Shown piece by piece: positions 1 to 10,700 of a stretch of 24,289 nucleotides of DNA. How positions within the stretch are numbered: the stretch's first letter is position 1; the number at the start of each line of letters is the position of its first letter. The translations under genes were made by a program, and so were the position numbers. The stretch comes from Paramicrosporidium saccamoebae (Eukaryota > Rozellomycota): NCBI GenBank assembly GCA_002794465.1, contig MTSL01000089.1:1-24289 (forward strand), read 5' to 3'. The notes under the pieces are model-generated. The model was not told the DNA's origin and searched no databases. It saw nothing but the letters and a program-made list of their open reading frames with translations.

Positions 1-1348
1 CAGAATCAGATCCAGAGCCAGAGTCAAGATTCGGGGGCGGCGGAGAAGTAGGAACTGTTTCCACCGTAAAATACTCAGGCACGCCGCCCGACCCACTTAT
101 ACTTATAACATTAGGCACCGCCGATAACGGAGGTTGTGGGCCATGCGATCCAGACTTCCGAACAAGCCAAGTCCTATCCAAAGTTCCTCCCTTAAAAAAT
201 TCAGGCACATCCGCTGCCCCAGTTTCAGGCCTAGTCGTTTTATGCAATTTGACTTGCACATTCTTTGAATTAATCGTCATATACACAGGCCTATCATTAG
301 AAATAGAGCCGAATCCAGATCCAGGAGCATCACCGTTCCAATCAAATTCAGGGCCATAGTCATCTGGATTATCCTGATGGCAATCGACAATACTGCGATA
401 AATGTGTCTCATCATGATAGGGAGACTTTTTCCATTAGCAAGGAATTGCTTGCATGGCCCATTAAGAGAAGTCATGGCAGCACCGTTTTCCTCTAAGAAC
501 TCATCGAAGCCATTAGTATCATACCCAAAGTACCTCATGTTGGGTGCTGGCTGGAGGAACCGTTCTTCAAAGCCCAAGAAGTTATCAACAGCAGATCCGC
601 AATAGTAAAGAATCTCTTTGGGTAAGGGACCCTTTCTTTCTTGCATAAACTCCACAGCACAAGTTTCCAAGTGATACGCAAGGGCAGTAGCCTTTAAATA
701 CTCACGTAGTACTTCAGGAACGAGATTCCAGATGGCATCCCAATTTTGGAGTATTTTGAATGGCACGGGCTTTTCATAAAGGTCAGCAATTAGGCAGGTC
801 ACAACACCAACGGACCAGCCCTTTGCCTGGATGGTATCGTTGGGTTTCTCGCTCTGTAAAACTTTTTCGCACTTCTCAATAAATTCAGGTTCAGGGACTA
901 AGGTTGACAGTAAGACAAGCGAGTCTAAGCAAAACTTTTGGGCCTTATCATCTACACCACAGCCTGCCACATCCCATGCTTCCACGCGGTTCATCGCTAT
1001 TGTGCCCTCGGTTCCGACGTTTAAATTAGCATAAAAACCTAGTAGTTCTCCTCTCCAATTCCTCGGATCGCTAAGGGGTGGCGGCCTGCAATACTCAATC
1101 AGCTTACCCATCTCTGTCAAACCATTTCCCTTCGCTGGGTCAAACATGGTCGCCAGCACACGTCCGCGGCGATTCTCAAGTGTTTCATGCTCAATAGGGC
1201 GGGCGTTCAATTCCTCTGCAGTCTCGAAATACTTGTCCCAGATCGCCTTGGCTGGGTGGCCAGGACCTGGATCATTACATTCCAGCACCGTTGAGGCGTG
1301 GACAGTCTGTAGCAATAAGAAACTAGCAACAGCAACTTTCAAATACAT
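1..1348 (-). CDS. Secreted protein of unknown family, 3' end outside the window
   Basis: An uninterrupted minus-strand reading frame runs from an ATG at 1348 off the left edge, giving at least 449 residues. The ATG is the first after an in-frame stop upstream. The N-terminus (MYLKVAVASFLLLQTVHAS) is a clear signal peptide: Lys in the n-region, a hydrophobic core, and an Ala-x-Ala-like end. The mature part has scattered cysteines (e.g. LECNDPG, EYCRPPP, DVAGCGVDD, LETCAVEF), which suits an extracellular fold. The visible C-terminal part is rich in Pro, Gly, Ser and Asp and ends in Ser-Gly/Ser-Asp dipeptides, as in a linker or stalk. I recognise no domain and see no similarity by eye to the two secreted paralogues at 7717-15041. 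The upstream region is crowded with CCAAT boxes. The reading frame and signal peptide are solid; the function is unknown. Confidence 0.8.
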   Translation of the reverse strand, partial: MYLKVAVASFLLLQTVHASTVLECNDPGPGHPAKAIWDKYFETAEELNARPIEHETLENRRGRVLATMFDPAKGNGLTEMGKLIEYCRPPPLSDPRNWRGELLGFYANLNVGTEGTIAMNRVEAWDVAGCGVDDKAQKFCLDSLVLLSTLVPEPEFIEKCEKVLQSEKPNDTIQAKGWSVGVVTCLIADLYEKPVPFKILQNWDAIWNLVPEVLREYLKATALAYHLETCAVEFMQERKGPLPKEILYYCGSAVDNFLGFEERFLQPAPNMRYFGYDTNGFDEFLEENGAAMTSLNGPCKQFLANGKSLPIMMRHIYRSIVDCHQDNPDDYGPEFDWNGDAPGSGFGSISNDRPVYMTINSKNVQVKLHKTTRPETGAADVPEFFKGGTLDRTWLVRKSGSHGPQPPLSAVPNVISISGSGGVPEYFTVETVPTSPPPPNLDSGSGSDS

Positions 1349-1386
1349 CTCAATGCCTATGCGACTGTACGACTGTCTTGTACTCA

Positions 1387-1586
1387 CCAATCCACACGCT
1401 CACGCACCAATCATAGAGGCCTTCCAACCCGTCGAGTATCCAATCAGAAGATTACCCAGGTATGCCCATCACCAATAGAGATGCCAATGCACCATTGGTT
1501 AGGACTTGAAAATGCGAGCCAATGCGCTGAAGAGCAAACCGAATAAATCGACTAAATCCCGCACCAATGATATTGGGGTTTATTGG
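1387..1586 (-). promoter_or_regulatory. Cluster of ten CCAAT/ATTGG pentamers upstream of the secreted gene
   Basis: CCAAT begins at 1387, 1407, 1440, 1472, 1484, 1519 and 1564, and ATTGG at 1494, 1572 and 1582. Ten copies in 200 bp is far above the roughly 0.4 expected by chance in random sequence on both strands. CCAAT is the binding site of the NF-Y/HAP complex. The cluster fills the gap between the secreted gene (ATG at 1348) and the BTAF1 stop codon, so it is most simply the promoter of the secreted gene. The last two copies overlap the BTAF1 3' end. Confidence 0.6.
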
Positions 1587-4500
1587 TTAAGCGATTTAGT
1601 AAATTCATCGACATTGAAGGACTGACTGTACTCGTCCTTGTCCATCTGCTCATCGTCGACAAACACAGCAGCGTGTTTCTGAAGCCACTTTGTCGCCTCA
1701 CTCGGTTTACTCTCCGTCTTTGTCTTTTTCTCTGACGGCGCCAGTAGTTCCAGCAAATCGACACGCTCCTCGCCCTGTTGTTGCACCACTGTGGCGGCCA
1801 CTTTAGTCTTCCACCGTTGCAGTCCTAAGATCTGCTGCTCGAGAGTGTCTCTTAGAACGAGGCGGTAGACATTGACGACGCGTTTCTGACCGAGTCGATG
1901 GGCACGATCCATGGCCTGCAGATCGCGCATCGGATTCCAATCGTGTTCAACAAAAATGACCGTGTCAGCGCCCGTCAGATTCAGGCCCAATCCTCCCACC
2001 TGAGTTGTGAGTAGAAGGGCGCCAATGGTGGGATCGGAATTGAACCGTTGCGCAATGTCAAAGCGCGCCCGTTGTTCGACTGAACCATCTAATCGCAGAA
2101 ACTGTAGATGCGCCATGTGTTTCTTGAACACTAGACGTTCAATCAAATCCAAGGTGCTCTTTTGTTGGGCAAAAATGAGCACACGATGTGCCTCTTCTCC
2201 GTTCAGTTCGTCCTCGCCATCCGCTCCTAGTCCACATTCTTCAAGTAGCTCCTTAAGAAGAAGCAGTTTTGGCGATACGGCCAAATCGTCCAATGTAACA
2301 CCGCTTGCATCCAATTCCTTTTGGACTCGATCACGGAGGGGATGGTCATTAGTCAGAACCATTGCAGGATGGACGCAAATCTTTCTAAGATATTGCAATG
2401 CCTGGAACACGTGCATTCCCTTCTTCTCCGTCTCGGTGTGAAGCGTCTCTATCACTTCCTTTGCCATCTGCGCATCATTGAATAAGTCGTCATACAGAAT
2501 CCTCTGAATCTCACTCAGATCGCACTCGTAGTCTTGGATAATTTTCGGGGGGAGGTCCTTGAGCACGTGTTCCTTCATTCTCCTGAGCAAGAATGGCAGA
2601 ACCTGCGTGTGCAATGCCTTCAACTTGCGATCTGCCTCTTCAAACTCCTTTGCTCCCGCGTTTGACTTGTTTCCCCCGGCACCCATAGTGGTGGATGGTT
2701 GCACCGCCATGATGGACTTTCCATATCTCTCCATAAACTGTGCCTCGTCTCCCAACATTCCGGGCATGAGAAAATCAAACAAGGACCACAACTCTCCCAC
2801 ATTGTTTTGGATGGGTGTTCCGGACAGGATGAGTCGATGATCTGCGCGAATCATCTTTACCGCCTGTGTGAGCTTTGTTTTGGGATTCTTAATGACATGA
2901 CCTTCGTCTAGAACGGCATAGCTCCATGAATGCTGGCTGAAAAGATGAATGTCACTTCGCAGTACCTCGTATGACGTCACCACAATTCGGTGATTTGTCA
3001 ATCCTTTCCACAGGTTCCGTCTCGTCACTGGAGCACCGTAGATGAGCAGCGGCTCACCTAATGAGGGTGCATAATTCATTACTTCGTGATGCCAATGTCC
3101 CACCAAACTGGCTGGACATACAACCAACGAGGGGAGAGTCGGCAATCCCTCCTTTACTCGATTCGACTGGTCACAGGCCAACATGCAAATAGTTTGCAGC
3201 GTCTTGCCCAGTCCCATATCGTCACACAATGCTCCATTTAATCCAAATTGGCACAGGAATGCCAACCAGTTTACTCCAGCTTTTTGGTACGGCCGCAGTT
3301 CAGCCCTAATCTCCACTGTCGACATGTCGTATTCAGGAATTGCCATTGCTCGTCCATGCCCTCCCTCCAGCAAGTCTTCTGGTGAATCGCCCATGAATTG
3401 CGCCAGGAAAGACTCGGCCTTTTGGCTCTCCATCATTACTTGGTTGCTGTGCTGAGATACATCCAGCGATCGGCTTAGTGGCACTAATTGGACCAATTCA
3501 CCAAAGATCCCCGAGGCCAACATCCGAACAGTCTCCTCCGAATCGGCAATCCTTCCCAACACGGGAATCAGGAAGAGCGCCGCATATTCACAATGTTCAT
3601 TGCTGGAAAATAGTCGCTTTACTATTGTCAAAATTCGACTCCGTTCAAGACGCCCACAGCTTTTCATCATGGGTAGAACTGTCTCAATCAAGAAATCAAT
3701 CGTCTTGATTTTCTGGCGTCTACTCAGGGCAACAAACAGATCGGACACTAAATCTGATTCCCAAATCGACTCGTCGGGTGAATCCAGAGTGGCCAGTAGC
3801 AAGTCAGTTGGTAGAGTAGTGGCAGGTGATACGAGTTCTTTTGCCAGCTGAAATTCCATCCTTTCCACGCCAGGGAGTTGAACATTGGTCATCTCGAACA
3901 CCTTCAAGGCATTGCAACGAGTCTCTTTCGACACGATGGGCGACAATAATTCAATACAGGGATCACATTTTTTCAACAAAATTGCTGCATCCTCTTGCAA
4001 TGGTGTCTCATCTTCCATACCAATTAGTCTGATCAACGCCTCGGCATTGGCAGAATCGTCTAAAGCCAGTCTAAACGCGCTCCATTTCCTCAAATCCCAA
4101 ATGTCATCCGCCGCATCTCCAGCCGACTTTAAATAGTTTGAACCAAACAACCACCATCCGACGCATTGGGAGAGGGCATCATCAGCAACCAATGACGTCG
4201 AAATCTTTTGTTGCACTGAAGCATCGTACAGTTTCGAGATTAGTGCAACTGGCCGTGCGGCAATCCGACGCGCAGAGACGGAGACACTTTGGATCATCAC
4301 ATCGGACGCCTTGAATCCTATTTCATGGGCAGCCGGTTTGCTGGTTGTCACAATCCCTTGTTCGTCAGAGCAGCTCTCAACGAACACAAAGTGTCGCTCT
4401 TCATAAGGTTTTTCTCTGGGAGTAAGGAGGATGGAACAGACAGAAACATATGCAGCCAACAATTCTCGCGATGGAGCTATCATCGGAATAATACTCTTTA

Positions 4501-6117
4501 AAAGGATTTCCGACTTGCTCCTTACAGTATTTAGATCATCCAACACAATGCACTGCACCAACAGTCGAAACAGTAATATCAACTCGGTGGGACTCAAAGT
4601 ACTCCCTCCAACCAGCGCAGCGAGGGCATCCAAAGCGCCCTCGCGCACTTTGGACATGGGATGACGCAACCTCATGCACACTGAAAATATTACATTCTTG
4701 TCTTCCCCCCGCAGTGATCGTATCAGACTCAGTGCATGCACTAAAATGGCACCGCCGACCGAAGAGTCATCGTCAACGTCGCGTATTACACTAACGGCAC
4801 ACCCAAAGACGAGATTTCGATCAATTTTGCCAGGCGGATTATCAATGGCACATAATCGCTCCAACAGTTCTGCAGAGAGGGCACGAATGTCCTCGTCGCC
4901 ATCCTCACAGCCGGCCAATCCAAGAGTGGTGAGGGTGGTAAAGGTGTCTGCATCAGTAAAGACGTTACGATCCACTGCCGAGAGATATTTTATGCACAGT
5001 AATCCACTATGTCTCACTTGCCAATCATCACGATATTGTGCCATGATCAAAACAAAGTGCCATATTCGCTTCTGAAGAATCGGAGCGTCCTTTAACTGCA
5101 GGAAAATTATCGTTAGACATTGCGCAGCCGTCTCCCGCACAGGGGCAATAGTTTGATCGCCAACAAAGTCACCAAATCGATCCAATCCCAACACTGCCAA
5201 CACATTTCTCGCCAACACCATCAACAAGAGGAGGGGATAGGCAGATTTCGATTCCGACATTGGTTTTGCCAACGTTTTAATTCCAAGAAGGGCGCCATGT
5301 CGGACAGTCCAATTTGTGTTTAGCACATTGGAACGAACAGTGAGGAGCGTTCGTAGTACGACATTTTCGCTGGCAGCGTTCAAAAAGAGCTCGCTCTCAT
5401 CAAGATCCAGTTTGGCCGTCTTTTTTGTACTGCTTGATCGCTCAACCTTGTTGATCGTCTTGTTCTTCCTCTTCAGCATTGTCTTTTCCCTCGAGCTGAG
5501 CTCCCTATCCTCCTCCAATGTTTTTTCCACAATGGCTTCACCTTCCATCAGATCACGATCCTCAATCAGATCGTTACTGAGATCATCAAGTCCCTCCATC
5601 AGCTCCAACGTCTTTTTCAGCTGCTTCTTTTGTTGCGCAATCCGATCGGCGGTGGACATTGCCGAAAGATCAACTTCAAATTCCTAAATTGAGAAACCAA
5701 TGGTTTTGGTACTGCTCCCAAAGATGCAACTAGCGGCTCATGCTCTCGTATGAATTCTTCGAGGTTAAAGTCCATGAGCAATTTCAGCGCCTTATCACGG
5801 TCATCCTGCACCTCCACTACCACTGGCTCGTCGACAAATCTTTTCCTCCCCTCCGTCAGAGCATATTCAACTGCCGTTCTTACCTCCCAGTTCTTGCTCA
5901 TCAGCAGTATTTTGACGAGCTAAAAGTCAACACACTGTCACTTTGTACGCGTGTCAGGATGCCCGCCGTGCAATGAGAGGCCAACTGTTTGGAAGCCATT
6001 AGGCGCACAGCCGTGCTTGAATTCCCATTCTCAATGAGCTGGAATAGTCGTTCAGTGCTAAAACGTCAAGGACGAATTAATGCATTACCGACCAACCGGG
6101 GCACCATCTCCCCCCAT
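1580..6117 (-). CDS. BTAF1: BTAF1/Mot1, TBP-removing Snf2-family ATPase (four exons)
   Basis: Exons are 6117-6089, 6057-5949, 5919-5713 and 5683-1580, giving 1,482 aa. BTAF1/Mot1 uses ATP to strip TATA-binding protein from DNA in the nucleus. The N-terminus assembled over three introns matches the family: TERLFQLIENG, then LVKILLMSKNWEVRTA, then SLGAEFEVD followed by RIAQQKKQLKK. Next come LGLDRFGDFVGD and PVRETAAQ in the HEAT-repeat part. The C-terminal Snf2 ATPase shows Walker A DDMGLGKT (about residue 936), motif II DEGH (about 1041), SGTPIQNN, LRLDGS, VGGLGLNLTGADTV, WNPMRDLQAMDRAHR and LGQKRVVNVYRL. Metazoan and fungal homologues are about 1,850 aa, so the HEAT region is shortened here. 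The gene has a TATA box just before the ATG, and its TAA stop lies inside an AATAAA signal. Identification is near certain. Confidence 0.95.
5684..5712 (-). other. BTAF1 intron 3 (29 nt, phase 0)
   Basis: Donor GTACCA, branch-like CTCAA, acceptor AATTTAG. Removal gives SLGAEFEVD, matching the SAGAEFEV segment of animal BTAF1 across the junction. Confidence 0.93.
5920..5948 (-). other. BTAF1 intron 2 (29 nt, phase 0)
   Basis: Donor GTACAA, branch-like TTGAC, acceptor CTTTTAG. Removal joins GILTR to LVKILLMSKNW, restoring the conserved BTAF1 HEAT segment. Confidence 0.88.
6058..6088 (-). other. BTAF1 intron 1 (31 nt, phase 2)
   Basis: Donor GTAATG, branch-like TTGAC, acceptor TTTTAG. Removal joins a 29-nt first exon to the frame encoding TERLFQLIENG, the expected BTAF1 N-terminus. 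An in-frame stop just before the acceptor rules out read-through. Confidence 0.8.
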
Positions 6118-6145
6118 CGACCTTGCGGCCACTGCAATTTCTTCC

Positions 6146-6153
6146 CTTTTATA
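6146..6153 (-). promoter_or_regulatory. TATA box of BTAF1
   Basis: TATAAAAG on the minus strand ends 28 bases before the BTAF1 ATG at 6117. At the usual 25-30 bp TATA-to-start spacing, transcription would begin within a few bases of the ATG, so the 5' UTR would be nearly absent. The 262-bp gap to LIAS holds no CCAAT pentamer and nothing else I recognise. Confidence 0.6.
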
Positions 6154-6379
6154 CTTCCACCCCGGTCGTCGAATATGACAAATTATGTCCATGCCCGACT
6201 ACTTGAAAGACTATTACCAGTTATCCACCTCAAATCGCATTGCAGTTGACACTGTTTAATACTGTGGGTCAGGACTCTAGGGCCCTGCTACAAATCTCAC
6301 AAGTACCAACCCGGATAACTGTTGACACCATTTGATCCATTTGGTCTCAAATAGACCGACTATGCACACCACAATTTGT

Positions 6380-7417
6380 TTATTGGACTCGATTTGCGAG
6401 TAAATTCTTTATATAAAACTCTCCCGCCTTGTATGAAGAGCGCACCAGCGGGCCAGAGGCCACATAGGCAAATCCCATGCGTTCTCCTACGCCCCGCCAC
6501 TCTTCAAACTTTTCCGGCCGCACATATTCACTCACCTTTTTGTGTCTCTTTGTGGGTCGCATATATTGGCCCAGTGTCACGCAATCAACCCCAACCCCCC
6601 GCAGATCATGTAATGTCTGATGGATTTGCGCATCTGTCTCGCCGAAGCCCAACATGATGGACGATTTGGTGATGACACTGGGAAAGGCTTTCTTGACATA
6701 TTCCAAGACAGAAAGCGATTGTTTGTAGGTGGCGCGGGAGTCTCGGACCTGAGGAGTCAATTCTTCCACCGTCTCCACATTGTGTGCATAGACATGCAAA
6801 CCAGATTCAGCCACCGTATGAACGTCTGTCAATTTCCCTTGGAAATCGCCTGTGAGACATTCAACCAATGCCTTGGAGCGCTTCCTCAAAGTCCGGACCG
6901 TTTCAGCAAAATGCAACGCGCCTCCGTCAGGAAGATCATCCCTGTCCACCGACGTGAGCACCACATAGTCCAGTCCCCATTTTGCAATTGCCTGGGCCAC
7001 ATGTTCCGGTTCATTGGGGTCGAGTGGCTTTGGAGTTCGGGAGGTTTTGACAGCACAAAAGTGACATCCTCGGGTGCACTGGTCGCCCATTATCATGATG
7101 GTTGCCGTTGCGGTGCCTTTCTCTCCGCCCCAACAGTCTCCGATATTTGGACATTTTGCCTCTTCACACACCTATCGAATGAGGATTCCTTGTGACACCC
7201 ATACAGTGTGCAGCTTCAACTCGCGCAAATTGTCTTTTAGGGTGGAGAATTTTTCACTGGTCGGGATGGGCACACGAAGCCATTCAGGAAGCCGTCCATT
7301 TCCAGGAAGACTGGTTGTATCCTCAAGAAAGTCGGTTTGCAGACGCTGTCTCAATGTCTCCAGTCGTCCGCCTGTTAGCCTTTTCACAAAATGGGGACGG
7401 AACATTTGACCAATCAT
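6380..7417 (-). CDS. LIAS: Lipoyl synthase, mitochondrial radical-SAM enzyme (two exons)
   Basis: Exons are 7417-7205 and 7171-6380, giving 334 aa. The enzyme inserts two sulfur atoms into octanoyl chains on the 2-oxoacid dehydrogenase and glycine-cleavage proteins. All signature elements are present: the auxiliary cluster CX4CX5C (Cys73, 78, 84 in [13 protein letters not shown]), the radical-SAM CX3CX2C (Cys103, 107, 110 in CTRGCHFC), [53 protein letters not shown] and the C-terminal RSSYKAGE with its cluster-binding Ser. The Arg-rich, acid-poor start suits a mitochondrial presequence. A second in-frame ATG at 7405 is an alternative start, and an ATTGG lies between the two. The TAA stop is embedded in AATAAA (6379-6384). 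Length is normal for the family. Confidence 0.96.
7172..7204 (-). other. LIAS intron (33 nt, phase 0)
   Basis: Donor GTATGG, branch-like CTCAT, acceptor GATAG. Removal joins LKLHT to VCEEAKCP, the invariant lipoyl synthase junction (LNLHTVCEEA in animals). The length is a multiple of three, and the only in-frame stop is the terminal TAG of the acceptor. Confidence 0.95.
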
Positions 7418-7574
7418 TCTCCGACTTTCGATTGACTTGCAGAGTTAATGTTCCAAAGTAGAGGCCTCACCAAGAAGGATACACATTTATTACCAATATA
7501 TAAATAGCTGATTGTATGTAGTATCAATATATAACTAGATTTATCCATGACTCTTAAATCGAATTCCTCACATT

Positions 7575-7596
7575 CCCCCCCCCCACCACCACCACC
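7575..7596. repeat. C10 tract followed by (ACC)4
   Basis: Ten consecutive C residues followed by four ACC triplets, running straight into a CCAAT box at 7595. It lies in the 299-bp divergent promoter between LIAS and the first secreted paralogue. Such tracts vary in length and can form unusual structures; any role here is inference. Confidence 0.7.
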
Positions 7597-7672
7597 AATC
7601 AATTCACCACTCCACAGATTGGTCCACCACGGGACAACAAGCACCAATGACTAGATTTGCTCAGGCACCAAT
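7595..7672 (+). promoter_or_regulatory. CCAAT cluster upstream of secreted paralogue 1
   Basis: CCAAT begins at 7595, 7644 and 7668, and ATTGG at 7618, all within 125 bp upstream of the chosen ATG at 7717. The rest of the 7418-7716 gap holds AT-rich TATATAAATAG-like sequence near 7498 and one further CCAAT at 7493, which may serve LIAS. Confidence 0.5.
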
Positions 7673-7716
7673 CGGGAGCATTACAAATGCATCGGTGTCG
7701 TGTCTTTCAGGAAACG

Positions 7717-10700
7717 ATGATACTGCTACTCGCTGTCCTTTTTGGCAGTGCGTTGTCAGCTGTTGTTCCAGATTTCACCCCCCTCACAAAGGTCCCTCCT
7801 CACGATGTATGGCCTACTCAGGTCTATACCAGTGGGGAGATTCAGAGGAATACGATGCACGACAAATACATTGTATACCTCGAGCAGGGCCGATACATAG
7901 CCTTCATTCAGGCCCTCTCCGTTTCCAGAAAGCCTGCCATCAAGGAGCCAGCACTTATCCCCGATTACATGGACATCCATGCGGCGGGCGGGCTGCCATT
8001 GGAGCCCAGCTATCAGGAGAATACATTACAACTCATCTCTGAGATTAATTCCATCCCAGAAGATGGCGAAGGAGAGCGAGCATTGAAACGACAAGTGATT
8101 AGAGCTTACATCCGGTACCATTGGCAGGTTTACAAGAGTCTCAACCGCCTGGCACTCACAATCTTCTATCCCAACTCAACCGCCACCTCCACCGACCATC
8201 GGGTACTGATCTGGGCAGAAGAGCTGATCAATCAATTGGAGCCCAAAGACATGCCAGAGTGGTACAAATGGTTGGCAGTGCATAGAATCCCAGGCTACAA
8301 TGTTGAAGAAGCGCGCGCTATGACGTATCTAATTCTCTCATTTCTAATTATTTAGGGCTGCCATTGGATATCTAAAGATTCTGACTAGCAAGAGCGCCTC
8401 GGTTGAGCGTGACCGCACTGGAGAGTTATCCTCATCCATTAGTTTTACCTACACGCAGGGCTTTAAACAAAAGCTCATTGATAATCTCATCTCAAGACAC
8501 CTACACAAGGAGCTCTTGGAGTATTTGCGCACCCTTGCCGGCGACGACAAGGCGAAACGGCATAGATTGAGCACAAAGAATCTGACGTCAGGCAAGCCGG
8601 TGGAGGAGCAAACCTTTTTTCTAAAGCTCAACAAATACCCAGCAAATGCCTTTGACGCAGTAATGACCATTCTGGGTGACATTACCATATCCGGCGACGA
8701 CAAGGCCAAGATCATGGAAAGATTTAAACAACCTATGTGTGCCTCCCTAAAGCCAAACCGTCCTCAGAATCTTGCCAGATTCTTCACCATGCTCGCCCTG
8801 ATGCCGGACCCCATGGCGGGATCAAAACCGACAGGATCTTGGGAACTTCGGTCCTTATTTATAGAGTTGTGTGAGCCGCATAGAGATGTCTCCTGGATTA
8901 AGAAGGTGAACGAAATTGTCTTTAAGGAGCAACCTGCCCTGGGGACAAAGGTCCTTGAAGCGCTTCTTGATCATGGCATTGGCAGTCGTGCTGGCAAACT
9001 TGATGATTTTCTCCCGACAACCAGAGAGGCATTGTCTCGCAGTGTGCTGGAGGCTCGACATGAACTGCAGATTCCTCTGACCCGGCCCAATTTAGACATT
9101 TCCTGGCTGCTCCACGACAAGTTGCACAAACCAGGACAGCTGGAAGAGATTGATGGAGCCCAATATCTCAGCGAACACGGTCCCATAGAGAGGAGCCGCC
9201 GTCTCTTTGATATCCAAATTGACCGATCTCCACGCTCCACAGCTGGACGCAAATCCCTGTCCATTGAGACTCCCCTTGCTTTCCCGGATCTGACTTGGAT
9301 GCTCCATAAGGATTTGCAAACCTCTGTGCATAAATACGAAATTGGTGGGTTCCACCAGCTCAGCGTCCATGGTCCTAGGAGAAGGGATCGTCGTCTATTT
9401 GATATTCAAATAGGACAACCCCGACGATCCACTGCCAGTCGAAAATCCCTGTCCCTTGATCCACCGATTCGCCCCGATCTGTCCTGGTTGCTGCCCCTAG
9501 CCGGCCGTACCATCTATCGCCGAGCACACCCAAAATCCATGCTTGGCTTTCTAAAAGATCGCAGCCATTTTGATTTTGACGGCATTGTGTTGCTGGGAGA
9601 GATGACCAAGATTCAGGAGACTCTGCTGTCCATGACTGTGAAGGGTCAGTTACCCTTGACCAAATTGTTTGAGACGACAGGAAGGATGCTGTTCAGTGAG
9701 GCTCACCCAGAAACATACAAACTGTTTACCAATTACGCAACTGCCGCGCAGCTCTCGTTCATCAAATTGAATGACTCGACCAAAGAAGCTGCTGCAGACA
9801 ACAAGACAAAAAGCGTGGCTTTTGAGAACAATATCCGAGGCGATAGCGCTGCGCTTGCATCATTTTACGGAGAAAGGGGGCTTGCTGACTCCCCGGGATT
9901 CATCGACATGGTGGTTGATCTTGCCAAGATGGCCAGTGACAACTTTCCGACCAAAAAGATGGACGCAGATAGCCCCCTTGCCTATCCTGTAGCAAGACAT
10001 GTCCTTTGCGGTATATGTTTTGGCCCTGTCGGAGATGCAGTGGGACCCACTCGTTGTCAAAAGTTTGCTGAACATCTCATCCACCGATATCGCGAACAGA
10101 TGCTGATTCTGATGGACATGCGCACTGACAGTTCAATGGGTGCCTCTGCTGTAAAACAAATTGACCAACTTAACGAGGAGTACTACAAGTTGATGGGAGA
10201 TTTGCACAGGATATTCCTACAAGAGTTTTCCCTCACGATAGAAAATGGTTTCGAGAAATATGAATGGCAAGCGGGCCTCTATGGCGACGACGCCAAAATG
10301 GCCAATACCATTACGCTTGATTACGTCAGACTGTTGTCTAGCACACTGAATTTGTCTACTATGGCCCCGTTCCGTCTTGCGCTCTATCCATGGGCCAGAC
10401 ATGAGTTGCTGCAGGCCAAGGACAATGGCGAGTTTGTCGATTCCGAACTTTTGCGGGGTCTCACCCACAACAACCTCATATTGGACATGAAGTTTTTCTT
10501 TGAGAGAAAACAAAGTCCCACCTTTTTCTACACGGACGGATTCAAATATTTTTTCACCAAGGCGGTGCATACATTGGCCACCACCAGTGGCTTCCCCCTT
10601 CCAGCTTCTGTACGGCTGAATCGATGGAGCCCCCAACCAGTGGAAGCGTTTCCAGATTGTGAGCCATCCCCCGCGTCTCAGTCCCAATCAGCTACAGCCG

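Noticed and set aside
7701-7716. Possible CAG splice acceptor just before the paralogue 1 ATG
   Set aside because: All twelve supported introns end in TAG, and the signal peptide starts at the ATG without needing an upstream exon.
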